Part shown: in pieces, positions 43,717 through 58,300 of the stretch
Position numbering within the stretch: the stretch's first letter is position 1
Layout of the letters: each line of letters starts with the position of its first letter
NCBI GenBank assembly: GCA_964035015.1
Contig: OZ036000.1
Span: forward strand, 5,974,209-6,038,208
Direction of reading: 5' to 3'
DNA: 64,000 bases
From: Corallium rubrum
Lineage: Eukaryota; Cnidaria; Anthozoa; Scleralcyonacea; Coralliidae
Translations under genes and position numbers: made by a program
The notes under the pieces: model-generated
What the model was told of the DNA's origin: nothing
Seen by the model: only the letters and a program-made list of their open reading frames with translations
Database searches by the model: none

Positions 43717-46700
43717 ATGGACCGAACGGTAATGTCTCGGGGAAGGGACGAGCTTGACAGCAATGGGGGAACTGGCCCAGCGTCGTTACTCGAACTTGTG
43801 CCGAGCCTTGAGCACTCTATCACTGGCCTAATCACAAACCACGGTGCGTTGGTCGCGTCTAGCGAGCACAGCTTAACCAAATGCTCATTTTCCTGATAAC
43901 TCCGAGTAATTTTGCCCATTAGTGTCGTCTGCAGAGAAATCAGCTTCTTAATGATATTTCAAGGGCGCATCGGGTTAATTTAATACTTTTACTTGTTGCC
44001 AGATAATGGGAAATCTGTCGATATGGACGGCAAGGGATCCCCAACGGAGATTAAGCGAGCAGTGGACACCGTAGTGGTCGACGAGGACGAGAACAAGCAC
44101 TCGGAATCACAGCTCTCCAAGCAGAAACGCCACCGGACGCGCTTCACGCCAGCACAACTCAACGAGCTCGAGAGGTGCTTTGCAAGAACACACTATCCCG
44201 ATGTGTTCATGAGAGAAGACCTGGCTGCTAGGATTGGACTGACAGAGTCGAGAGTCCAGGTAAGGCTACAAACACCTTATCTATAGTATCCACAGTCAGA
44301 CTTGGCAACGCAAATTTGCTCTAAGACTCGTCCTTTCTTAACAAACTTTGCAGCCGTGCGTTCCAACTGTATCCAATAATTCTTAAAAACCAGACTAATA
44401 TCTACTTCTTTGCTTCTACAAAAATACTAAATGTATAACAAAGTATCTGCAGAGATCAAATACGAAGCTTAAACGTCGGTGCATGCATATATGCTAGCAC
44501 CTACCCTAGGATGTCAACACTGTGTTTATAAGCTTATTGCAGTTCGATCCATTGGGCGAGACATTTTAAGTGCTCAGTAATTGGAGGCACTTTTTGAAAA
44601 CTGTTTCGTTGTTTATAGATTAAGAATAGGCATTGAGAAGGTGTGTAAATCAATTTATGGAAAACCAGAAATTGTTGAACAAGATCGTGACCCATCATTA
44701 CTGAACCCACCCAAAACAACAAATTGGCTTAAAGTGCTCCCGTCAAACGACACGAGACACCTTGTATATTTTCAGTTCTCTACCAGTTTCTCTTCGCAAA
44801 CTTGCAAGTTACAACCTCTATTCTGTCGACCCAATTGTGGTTTCCTGAGCAATACGCAGACACGAAAATGTTTACATATAAAGATCCAACTAGACCATTG
44901 ATTGTTTTCGTAAGACCAGCCAACGATAGAGGCCTTAGATATGGTAGTATAGTCGTGAGAATGCTTTCGGAAAATCCTCCCTCGTGCTATCGAACGCTGC
45001 GAAGGAAATTGGTCTCGTGATGAGAAACCTTTGTACCAGTAATCTAAGTTTTGTTTCGTTCAGAATACATCAGCAATCACACAATTACTTAAAGTAACAC
45101 AATAAATTGAATCAAAACGGTCTGAAAACGCCATACACTGGGGAACAAACTAAATAGTTTTACGGCCTTTTTCGTGGCAGACATGTTACATGTTTGTCGG
45201 TAGTTTTCGCCTCCTAAATTTGTTTTTTAATAAAACACGCAAAACAAAAGGAGTTTGAGGAAGGCTTCCTGAAGAGGGAATGGCAGGATCCCTGCTGGCA
45301 ACCGTTTAGTTCTTTTCTCCTTTGATTTGCCTGCTAAATCATGTCTCCGCCAGTTTTTTCTTTCACTCGAGTTCGTCAAGAGCTCGGACGTTGTTTCGGT
45401 TTGCGTTTTTGATTAGCTTCTCTATTAGGCTGGCGGGAACGGAGTAATATCGTGCTAACTCGTGAAGGCTTATCACAGTAGTGCTATGCTTCACACGTCG
45501 ACCACCATGCACGTCTACAACTCGATTGCGTGACCCAAGAATGGCCACAAGAAAAATTCCGGTCCCTATATATAACACCATCTCTAACTAAACTCAGTCT
45601 CAGATGTCAGCCCAGCCTTAAACACAGTATAATCAAGTATACCACAATATCCAATCTGTTGTCACGACCAGTACTAAGAAAGCTATATACGTTGCATCTA
45701 AATGTAGGATTTTAACACTATAAAGATAGTGACAATCCCGCCCAGAGCTAAACACTAAGTTAGATAAAACCGTTAATTTACGTCGATTACTTAACCAAAC
45801 GCGATAAAACGGTACTAAAAAGGCGACATGACCGTTTGAGTTCGAAGTTTTATGTATTTATAAACGACTGGGTCTCGGCTGGGGTCGCTCAGTTCCAAAA
45901 CCACACTCATGCCTTACCCGAAATTTCATTAAGAAGAAAAATTACGATTTTCCAACACGAGAATAACAAGAAAAAATAATCAAAATATAAAAAGTCATTT
46001 TCTTAAAAAGCGACGTGGAGTTAACATTCGTAGATGAGTCGAGGATTTCAAAACGAGCCAAGGCGGCAAATTTTCAAAGGCCGCAATATTTGTTTAGAGT
46101 TTCCATAGGATAGTGTCGGTGGCCAATGTGTGAAAGTTTAATAAGCGTTTGCAAGTCGTAGGAAGTATAAAAAACTAATAAAAATTCATCCAGGTCTTTG
46201 TCGGTAGACGCTTGCTACGACATTAAAAGAAATCGCCGTTAATCTAGGCGACAGAATAGCGAGAATAGAACAAGGAAAAGGAGAGGGATTTGGAGGCTGT
46301 GTTTAGAGAGACCGCGTCTTGAAGACGAGCGTGGCGAATAGTATACCGCGGTTGTCGGGTTCCTTTTGACCCTAAAGAAAACAACGATCTGCTGAGCAAA
46401 CAGGGCAACATTAAACATTTTGATAAAAAGTCCAAATGCAATTTTGACACAAATGATACAAGAACCTAACGTCTATATCACATCGTATATGAGCCGTATA
46501 TAAAGAGGAAAAAACCCCAACAATTCCAACTTTCTGAAGCATTACAAAATTCGTGTTTTCATTAAGCCGTTCACCGCATTTATAAAACTACACTCCATGA
46601 ACACAATGTGACTTCACCTTTCGTCGACAAACGGATTTCTGTGATACTTTTCAAAAATACTACCCTCATGTTCAACTTTTAGATTGGAACATAGACCGGT

Positions 46701-47856
46701 GATCGAGTGTATAGCAAAACAACAAAGATCTTGTTTTGGATTGGATTGCATAATTAAGAAATGAAGTTTCCAATTTTACAGTTGATTAAATATTAAACCA
46801 AAGAACAGGCTGTCCCTTACAAATTTCGATGACTTTGTTTCAATCTTAAGTATCGGGAAAGGGTCATTTGTATCATAAAAGTGAACACTTGAAGTGCACG
46901 ACAATGAACTGTTTGTTCCTGTCTGGACAATATTTAACGTCCGGCTAACACGTCAAAGGTCGGTGGCCATAAATAGTACAACTAAGCACATATATATTTT
47001 TTTCAGCACAAACACCTAGTACACTACCAAATTTCAAAGGTGTCAAAGGGGGGATAGTAAAGCATCGAAATTCTGATAATGCAGTTCGAATGACAAACAG
47101 TAACATCCTCGAAATTATAGTTTGAGATGGCTACAATTTTTAGTCACTTTGATAAACAGACCGTCACGCATTTAATTCTGGAATATTAAACTCGGTTGGA
47201 ATGATAAGCCTCAAGTTTGGCCAGCCAAATTTTGGCACAAGCAGCCACCACCCTTTTTCAAATTTAAAAACATCTAATTCCAAAAATAGATAACCGAAGG
47301 TCCCTATTTTCCCCCTTGTATACATTCCTAAGATCCTTACTGAGAGTTTTAAAAATACAGATAGTTCTAAACTAGACAGTTGTGCTAAAATTCTTTCAAC
47401 TAGACAGTTAAATTTTTAAATTGCACCAGAGTAATAATCCTGTACGCATCTTACGGAAACGTATGTTTTAAACTTTTATTGAGATTCAAAAGTATTGTTA
47501 ATGGGAAAGACAATAATGGAGTTCTACAGCATAAGAATTTGTTAACCAGCAAAGAAGCTTGATAGGATAAGAAATTATGAAGAATGATTCTATGAATATT
47601 TCACTGTTTTTACACAAGGGGATGAAAAAATAAAGCATAGAAAAGTAAAGAATGCGATAAAGATTTTGACTACACATGTTAGGTTGGAAGTAAAGATATC
47701 AAAGAAATAAAAAGATCGAAGTTTTGAGTGTATAAGTTCAAGGCTCAATTCACGCAATTAACTTTTAAGTATTAAACTCAATCAATAAGATAGGACTTTT
47801 TCGATTCCTTTCCGATAACAGCAAAATAGATGTGTTGCTACTAAACTAAGAATATA

Positions 47857-47918
<62 letters not shown>

Positions 47919-47961
47919 TATATATACAGCAAAATATAGATGTGTTGCTAAACTAAGAATA

Positions 47962-48015
<54 letters not shown>

Positions 48016-51000
48016 CAAAAAAGGAATGGTAAAAATCTTTATTTTACGTTTCGGGCACTGCCCTTCATCATTGAATATTCTGATGAAGGGCAGTGCCCGA
48101 AACGTAAAATAAAGATTTTTATCATTCCTTTTTTGATGTTTTATGATTGTACTTGGAATTGATGTTCAAAGCTGGCTCTCTGACAATATATATATATATA
48201 TATATGGTTGGATCCTTGTCTGAAGCTAAGAAATATTTTTTGAGTATTTAAGCTTGACTACAATGTCTGCCAAAGGTCTATCACATCACATTAAATTCGC
48301 ACATATACCAGATGTACCGTATGTATACGTACAATCCTTAGCGTCGCTTTAACTACATCTCATACGAAAACACTATAACTTACGAAGCACATGGCCATAA
48401 ATTTGCAACCCTAGCTTTCATCCGTACCTCAGTGACAATAATTAGAGCGTCCAACCGACCATTAGAAAGTTGCAGGTTCGATCACTGTCTTGGGCTCAAA
48501 AATGTTTTCAGAATATGTAAGTTCGAAAAACGTCTACTAAACTTCTACCATACACATATATAGTACCGTATCGGAGTGTAAAACGTCCTTAACTCATTCC
48601 TGAGCGAGGGCTTCCCATGCAGAGGTGAATAAAATCGTCTGGCGTTAGCCAGAATAAAATACTAAAGACCAATTCGGACAGGAAAGAGTTAGAGAGATAG
48701 CTTTTAAGAAACACGTCTGCAGAAAACTCTTCGATATATGACACCCAAAATTACTTCTGAGTCCCACGAGTAATATGCATATGTGTCATTGCGAATGATA
48801 CTTACACATCACCTACTTAATCAAGATAAGTGTTTCTTGTTACAAAATGTACTTTGGCAATCCATACTTACTACTAATTTTATATTGGATTGACAATTTA
48901 AAATACGACCCGCCAAATGTTATGAGTACCTGCCATAAGTTAGGAGTGAAATAATCTAATTTTTACGAAAATCAATATAGTAATTCACATGTAGCAGGTC
49001 TAAGGGGACAATTTAAGTTTATGGTACTATTGTCTATTATTTCAGATATAAAATTTTAAAGTTCTTTCTAGATCATTTGCTTATAGCGTCAGTTCGTTTT
49101 CATCATTATATTTTATTTTTAATTTGAAGTGTTAGGTTTTCTGAACCATTTTGTATTAAGAGAAGTTGATTAAAGTATGGATATGAGACTAGAAATCAGA
49201 CATAGGAATAGACAGCGCTGATAACTAAAGCATACAGAGGCATTTTATTGCTTACTCTAAACAAAATGAAAAGTGATAAATTTCAAACTGCATTCCTATG
49301 ACATGATAACAAAAATTAAAAGGTTTTGTCGCTATAAGAAATAAGAGTTGTTTTTTTATATGTGTACAACTGGTACAACTGCTAAAAGAAATACAAGATC
49401 TTCTATATAAATTAATATATAATTTGCACAATTGGTACATTGCTATAAGAAATAAGATATCTTCTATGTAATATGCACAATTGGTACAACATTGCTATAA
49501 GAAATAGAAATAAGAGACCTTCTGTATAAATCATATACACATTGGTACATTCCTATAAAAAATAAGGATCTTCTATGTAATATACACAATTGGTGCTATA
49601 TCGCTATAAGAAATAAGAGGTCTTCTATATAAATTATAATATGCACAATTGGTACATTGCCATAAGAAATAGATATGCACAAATTTGTACAACATCGCCA
49701 AAAGAAATAAGAGATATTCTATTCGTACAATTGGTATAAACATATATTGCTATATATAAGAAATAAGAGATCATCTATGTAATATGCATAATTGGTACAA
49801 CATTGCTTTAGGAAATAGGAGCTAGATCTTTACTTCGCTTCTATATAATATGCACAACTGGTACAACTTTGCTATACGAAATAAACGACATTCTTATAAT
49901 ATGGACAATTGGTACAACATCGCCAAAGGAAATAAGACATCTACATTGCTATACAATTAGTACAACATCGCAATCAATAAGAAATGGGATTTTCTATATA
50001 ATATAGACAATTGGTACAACACTGCTACAAAAATAGGAGATCTTCTATCTAATATACACAATTAATACAGCATCGCCAAAAGAAATAAGATATCTTCTAT
50101 GCAATATGGAAAATTGGTACACTGATATTGCTATAATAAATAGGAGCTAGATCTTTCTGTGTGCATAAGTTATTTTAAGTTCAGGTGAAGTAAAACTATA
50201 ATATCAGTTGTATATATAAATATCTACAGTTACTGAAGTGAATGGTAGACTCATGATGACTGCATCAGAAAGGCTCTAACCCCACTAGAGTTACTCCAAC
50301 AATTAACCTAGGGATTTGCATGCACAAATATTTCATCAAATATTTCCTAAGAACTAAACTCTTTATGAAACGAATAAAAACACAAATACTCCAATGCAGC
50401 TGCTACCTGACAACATAGCGGTCAATTTCTAAATTAGTTTGACAGTTCTTGCAATGTATATTGGCATATTGCAATGTATAGCATGCACTTGTGAGCTAAG
50501 ATGTCAATAAGTCAGATAGTCTTTCTTAGATAATGTCCATCCACAAGACTGCAAAATACCACAATATCCAATTATCCGAGAAAAACTAAATTCCCCTATT
50601 CGTAAACGAGACACCAGTGAAACATTTGTTATTAAAGCGAAACTTGGACACTCGTATTCAATCTTTCTATTTGATCAAAAAAATTAAAAATGCCACGCAA
50701 ATTCGAACAAACTAACCAAGCAGCAGAATCCAAGTTCAGAATCCAGGTTTCTCACACTGCATGAGATACATACGAGTCTACATAGAACGTTTCATTAGTA
50801 CAGTTTAATAAAGGAGTGTTGCTCGCAGATAGTGGGTTGGTGCACGATCGTTTCATCTCTGCGACTCGGGTTTAACACCCGCTCAATGCAGTTATCAAAT
50901 TGAAATTTCACCTAGGCTCATGCATGTAAGAGTGCTTCCCGTTTGACTCACAATGCAAAACACAGCAGGTTTTCTCCATCTATACCCCAGTTTCCTCTTG

Positions 51001-54000
51001 TAGTAAACTGGACCAATGAAGGACGGGCATTACTGCATGGACCTCAAGAGAGAACAACTTAGATATATGACTGATCAGGCTATCCAGTATTAATAAAGTT
51101 CCTTTAGAACTTGAAAAGTACAGCATATTTGCAGCAAAGTATATGGACGTTCTGTACCGAAAGACTAATCTCCATTCTACCACAACTTTAATTTTAGCAT
51201 TTGTTTCTGAGTTAAACTATATACCAATTCTTATCTGTCGGTTATCTCAGTTGATTATACTTTTATAAATTAAGAATCAAGAGGTTTGCCCACGAAACAC
51301 ACCCAAAACACAGGAATTGGTTTACATAACAGCGCCGTTTTTACTCAATTTTCTCTTAAATTCAATATAGCATAACTATATGTATACATAAAATAAGATT
51401 TATGTCGTTTGCACATATTGAGACCAACCAAAAGTGATGAATTCACTTTGATGAACTTTACAGGTTTTAATTTAACTAATACCCCAATATTATTATCCCA
51501 TAGCGTTGCTGTAAGTGTAAAACTCGTAAAGACCAAAAGATATTTAGAGACAACTGAAACGATTGAAACATAAAGAGTTAGTGCCTGTCATTGAGAGGAA
51601 ATTAGCAATGAATTCAATGAACGTCAGGGGCGTACAAAGAAAAATACCAAAGGTGACCAAGCACCTAGTGCTCAAGCATCTCTCACTCTAAGTCCTAGAA
51701 CTTCAAATGAAAACCCAGAGTGTTATGCGTCTCCTGCGACGGCTTACTTGTATTAAAGTTACAAACTTGGTGCTATTTCTCAGCAGTTCCTGTTTATTGT
51801 GACAGTGAATGAAATATGCTGATAGATATCGTGGTCTTGAAAAGAAATCGTCAGAATTTTTATAAATTAACTAAATTTTTATATATTGAAGAGGCCATGA
51901 GATTTGTAGCTGGACCCGCCACAAGATGCATGTACCTAGTTTTGAGCAACTGAAATGTACAGTACATATTTCCTCGCTCTACGTACAAGCTCTTCCCTTT
52001 CCTACATCATTGAACTAAGTGTGTACAATAACCTTTATCTCACCGTAGAGGACAAAAAGGAATATGTTTGGCGTGAAAGCCATTTGTTAAGAGAATTTAT
52101 GCGGTGCAAAGTAACATGCTTATAAAATCTTCATGTTTAAGGTAAAAATATCGAAAGACACAATCGCCACATGCAGCGGAACACAGATCTTATTAATGAC
52201 TTCGTACTTGTCCCCCGATATTTTCTTTAATCTACGGACAATCATTCATAAAAACGGCAATTAATCTATTGTGAGTCAACAAAACGTCCACACCGCTCTT
52301 CAAAGATGAGTATCCTGTAACGTTCCTTACTTTACTACCCAAACTACTTCACTCAAGAACAAATTTACACTCAGGGATAAGGGTTGGGATTAGAGATTCA
52401 CTTTTTTCATCGATTGAAGATCGAATGAGCAAAGGGTGAGGGATTATTGATCAAATGCCGTGCAACATCATTGAATTATAAGAGGCGTAAAATCTACTGT
52501 GTTCGCAATAAAATAACTGAATAGGATAGTACGGTATAATTGTCTTTAATTATCACAGAGGATGAACACAAAATGGCGATAAACGTATTGAAGTTGTCCA
52601 TTTCACATCTTCTCGGTTCATGTAGTGACAGCCGAGGCAAAATGATATTATTATTTGCTTATGGGGATCAACATGGTCATTGCCTTATGAGGCCCGACAG
52701 CAGACGTCGGCGAGGAGTACAACTCGTTACACAAAAGAGTCGGCATGGATCACCGGACAAAGGCGGTATCCAAAAGCAATTTTGTGACTTCCAAGCCTAG
52801 GCAGGAGTAACGTTTGTCAATAAAATTTCAAAGGTAAACAGTTCTTGCAAATTACAATCGAAAAACTGGCGTTTGGGAAAAAAGAAAGTTTAGTTGGTGG
52901 CGAAAACGTTTGAGATGCGGATAAGACAATGCGTAAAAGAGAACTGGATTTCAAAAGAAACTTTCATTGTTTTCGCCCAGTAGTTTGTCGATGAGAAGAA
53001 AATGCTTATTCGGACATAACAAAACCCGACAGATGCTTCAGAAACAATAAACTTCTTTCGTCTCACCGACGACAAATAGCCCTGCCCAAAAAGATATATG
53101 TGTTTGTTGCTATTCTAATCGAGGAAAACAGAAGGGTTCCGCTATTTAGAAAAATAATTCATTTTATAAAATATAAGCCAAGGTAAGGTAAACATTCTAA
53201 AAAAAACCCGGACTTATGGAAAATACCGACTACTTTTTTCGTCCATCAAATTGGTGAATGTCTTGATAATTTGTTCAAAATAAACGATGAAGTTTAAATT
53301 AATTTCTTGTTTTGACGTATGTTTTATTAAATGAACGCTTTCCGCAAACCACAATGGGAAGCATAATATGTATATACAAGTAGAAAGAACTTATTATAAG
53401 TATCTTTGAATAAAGTTTTTTTGAACGTACTGTATACGACGGCTGAAATTTGCGAATCGTTTTTTTTTAAAAACCGTTACTTTCATTAAATATTTTTAAA
53501 TCCAATAAGCTAAGAGCGTTAAAAAAAGTTAGAATATACATCAGAACACTTAACCTAAGACCTTAATTTTAATACCTTTGTAAGGATTACAAATAGTGAA
53601 TAAGCGCAGCCAATCCATTCAGCCCCTGCTTCGTTTTGGGTACGCTTTCATAAACGTACACATATACTCCCAAATATAAACCGACTTAGTTAGAACCAGA
53701 GACAATTTGCCAACGGATGCCATTTTGTGTCCTTGCTAGTTTAGGTATCAGAACTCTTCGGTTATTCAATACTAATTAATATATCAAGATATCTAGCGAA
53801 AGCCCCATTAATAAAAAATCATCGGCCCAAACGAAAAACGATGAAGAGCAACCACAACAACTGTAATTGGCTTGTGAAATAGTTCCGCCTTGGACATAGC
53901 ACCTGTAATGTGGGGAACATAAGGAGTATAGGATAGAACTGTAAGCCAACGCTCGTACTTTATGCAAAAAAAACACATAGGAAAGTTATTAATAAATTTG

Positions 54001-55245
54001 ATTTTTTATTTGAAATTGCAATCTCCTTTTTACTGAAATGAATTTCTTTTAATATACACAAAATCTTGGAATCAATTCTTTACTCGCCAAGAAGCTTTGG
54101 TTACAAGTGGAATATTTAACGTAAGAATGTTTTTTAAAAAAACTCCTGATTAAATATGCCGAAAGAGAAATTTTAATGAACCAAACTTTTGATATAACTC
54201 TACAAGATTTAAAACTTTCTAACAAAAACATATTTTTACAAGCTTCGGAAAAAATTTGAAGTAGTAACGTGATGAAATCGTGGATTTCCATTGTTCGTTG
54301 TACAAAATTTAATGACAACAACAATTCTAGGGTGAAATGTTTTAAGAAAGATAACTCCAGTCTCTAATTAAAGGTTTCCGGTGCCACTGACCTTGGAAGA
54401 GTTAAAAGCTAACGTACCACAGTCACTAAAGAAATAATTTAAGTACATGGGTAAACAAAGAGCACATGGTCAGGTTAGAACGACTTTTGGAATTATGCGA
54501 GACGTGGAACAGTTTAAACTCAGACAATATAAACAAGAGTAAAAGACTTCATTTTTTATCGCCGTGGGGTTCTAGTCGTGTTTTGTATAATCTATAGGAG
54601 GTAACTAAGTTACAAACAGAAGACAATCGTAAAAATCATTAATGTGCTCGGTTATATATTGCAATCTATTTTTACCACTTGGATAATTTTAGCACGTTTT
54701 CAAGTGGAATATATTAACTAAAGGCTGTGTTAATCTCTGCTAACGTGTATTACTTAGGGGCATTGGTTTAAACCAATTTTCTAAAACTTTACTTTTGAAA
54801 CTAATATTTTAACATGTTAGCGCATCAATACTCTTGATGGATTTTATCAATTTCCTATGATTCATGCAGTAAGCAAGCAATATAACTGAAATTGGGTATA
54901 CCGATTTAAAAAACAAGATTATCACAAATCCACATTAAACTAGACACCTCCGACTTTAAAACGATGTCACTTGGTGACTATACAATATAAGCTATATAGG
55001 TTTACAACCAAAGAGTTTGCTTATATTTTGGGATAACAAAAGAATTATCTTGTTTTGCACGGTTGGTGTAGTAATAAGAAACAGAATAGCACTAATAAAA
55101 GCATCCATTATTTTAAAAACTGGACTGTAGAATACTTGCTTGAAAAAGAATCATTACGTAATTACCTATAGTTTTTGACTCGATAGCATTGAAAAAGCAA
55201 GAACCTAAAACATGCTTGTTGGACATCAAAGCTGTTTATTCATTG

Positions 55246-55321
<76 letters not shown>

Positions 55322-58300
55322 CTATTTTTATAAAGCATGACGTGAGCTTAAAAAGATGGGTCTTGTGTAGAGTTATTATTACTCTCACCAAATGAGAACG
55401 AATATTATATAGTGACATCACTATTCCAAAATCGAAAGCGTCCTCTTTCCCTAAAGTTACAATAATACGAGCTCGGGTAAAATAGACTTTTCGATACAAT
55501 AGCTGCATGCATAAAAATATTCCATACAGGCGAGATGGTCTCTTTAGAATTCTTTTCTTCTTGCCGCTTAGTAAACGTTACACCGCTAAATCATACTAGC
55601 CAGGTAAATATCTCAAATTAAATTTCCCACGGTGAAAGGTAATATTGACAGAAGTTATTACACGCCGACATTTTAATTTCGACAAGCGTCTCGAACGTGG
55701 TTCCTCTGAAATGGTTGCTAAGGACAAAAAAGATTACAGACAAAGGTTCGCGCGGGCGCAGAATTTCGCTTCAAAGACAAAAGAACAATTTCAAAATTAT
55801 CCTCAGAGAACTAAGAAGACAAAGTTTTATGATTTTCTTACATTGTCAAAATCAACATGAAAAATGTTGACTCGAGTGAGATTTTAATATTTCAGCGCGG
55901 TGTTCCCATACACACATTGAGGAAAAACATGGCTAGGCCTCGTGCTAACATGCTTTTCAATGGCGATAATAATAATTTACATTATAAAAGTATTACAGAT
56001 TTGTTTTCTATTATACGAGTTATTGTATAAGAAATATATCTAGAAAAACATTTTCCTATTTGCAATCGGGTGATAGAAATAATTGTCAAAGTTTCGTGTA
56101 AAATAGTTTCTGGCTCCTCTAAAATTTAACTCGGCCACTTTGCTATAAATGGAAACATAAAACGTATCGTTTTACATATTACGTAACGTTTAAAAGGACG
56201 CTTTAGCAATTCCGACACAAACAAAATCGTCCCAAATCGCACAGAACCTCGTAGTAACGGTTTTAAAAGATATAAAAGCAAAAAAGAAATACTATAAACC
56301 TGCACAGAAGTACGAATGATACAAATTGAGCGAGATTGAAGCGGGTTGCAAATGTGACATACCTTGATTTTTGTTAGAAATTTTTGTAGGAATCGAGTTT
56401 AGATCAATTTATAGAAAAATTTGATCTCGAGTGTTCAAAAATCCTTCATATATACGTTAGGTGATTTGTTTTTCATAACAGTAAAGGTTTAATTTGAAGT
56501 TGGTACTTTGTTATTTGAATATAGAACGGCTTTGGCTAAGAATGAGGTGACATAGCCTCTATAACATTTGTCGCACCTAATAAGGAATATACGAATATAC
56601 CATGTGTCCAGGGACGTAGCCAGGGGGAGCCGGGGCTCCCCCTTTAGATATAAAACAACAGACATGTAACTACAAAACTGATGCAATATGAATTATGTCA
56701 GGAAATAAACTGTAAACAGTGTATTCAATCTACTGAGTGCATGCATTTTGAGTATCTATGTGACGTTTGCGTGTTTTATATGACGTTTTTTAACCTTTAG
56801 GGTCTGTAAAATCTTCCTCGAAAAGTCAGGAAATGGCATTCAGCTACTCTCGATTTCAAAATTTCCCGGGGAAGCGGACCCCCTAAAATTTATTCTGATT
56901 TCGGCTCCCCCCCTTTCAAAATCCTGGCTACGTCCCTGCATGTATGAATGCCAGAAAACCATCAAAATAGTTTAAATGCTTAAACTAAGCTAACATATAG
57001 TTTCATTGTTACAGGCAAACTGTTCACATTTTTCATCTCAAGTGATGTTGATATTAAAGAGCTTATCGCTTGAACTTGTCAAAAAGGCTGACACTTCCCT
57101 CAAACATCATGAAGTATATTTATATTACAATAATTATTTTTGTGTGTATAGTTCTATATACATGCTGACAGTAAAACAGACATTAATTACCATACTTCTT
57201 TGCTCACAACCATACGTGGAAATCGTTGGTTTGCAATAAGGAGTAGCATCTTAGGCGAGGATGTGAAAGTTGTCAATAATATTAGATAAAAGCTTAATTT
57301 AATAATTTATAAAGGGAACACATTACATTAAAAAGTGATAAACATGTGAATGTGAATATCATTACACAATGCGATGATTGGAATTAAATGTCATATTTCA
57401 TAACAGTGACGTCTAACGTAACACTTTGCCTCTATATTATAAGTTATAAGTTCTACACACTAGGGTATCGGAACATATGGGTATTTCGGCCTATACCGGA
57501 AAAGCACTTTCAGTGTCTGCCATGTCCAGCATTCTGACACACAAGATAAAAACTGGACACGATGTTTCTTTCGATGACTTCTCAATTATATCGTCAGGTT
57601 CTAACCAATTAGATGTTCTTCTTCGAGAAAGCTTGTTAATTTCTAAGTTTAAACCCTCTCTTAACGCTAACATTAGATCATTTCCCTTAGCACTCTTAGA
57701 TATTTTTTTCTCTCTTTACGCTGTGGTGTCTCTTCACCAGTTTGACAATTCATTTGTCTTACATCACCTTTTCTGTCACCTTGTCTGTCACCTTATCACT
57801 TTCTATTTATGCAACTAGTTAAGCTATTTAAGTCACGTTCATGTACGTATATTTATCACTCTGATGATGTTACGTGTAGTAACGAAACGTTAGTAAATTT
57901 TTTCAAAATTATTTTGTGTTATGGTTTTGTTTAAAGCAGTATGCTGGGCAATAATATTTCTTACCAGAATTGTACGTATACATGTAGTGCATGTGGTACA
58001 TGATTGTAAGCCTGGTGTAATGCAACAGACGTTTTGTAGACGTTCGTAAAACTCAATTGCCATAAAATATTGACCGGTAGATGCTCTAACCAGTAACCAT
58101 TGGGCTAAAAAGGCTCATTTTTGCAAACGCGCTATCGCTTAAAGCACATGACAATGAATTTGCAACCTTAGCTCTCCATACGATGTTAAGTAACCTTATT
58201 TCCGTTTCAATCAAGTCAGGAAGAATCATGAGCCTCCAGAGTCCAGAAGGTAGTACTCATACAACTTGAGTAGCAAATTGAAAACTTATCTTCTTTTCTC

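Noticed and set aside
43656..43919. 87-codon minus-strand frame over Otp exon 1
   Set aside because: Shadow of the plus-strand exon; no independent support.
44581..45020. 106-codon frame after Otp exon 2
   Set aside because: No family resemblance and lies in the intron; start is a non-ATG codon.
57491..57673. Minus-strand frame over the GIY-YIG remnant
   Set aside because: Mirror of the recognised plus-strand coding remnant.
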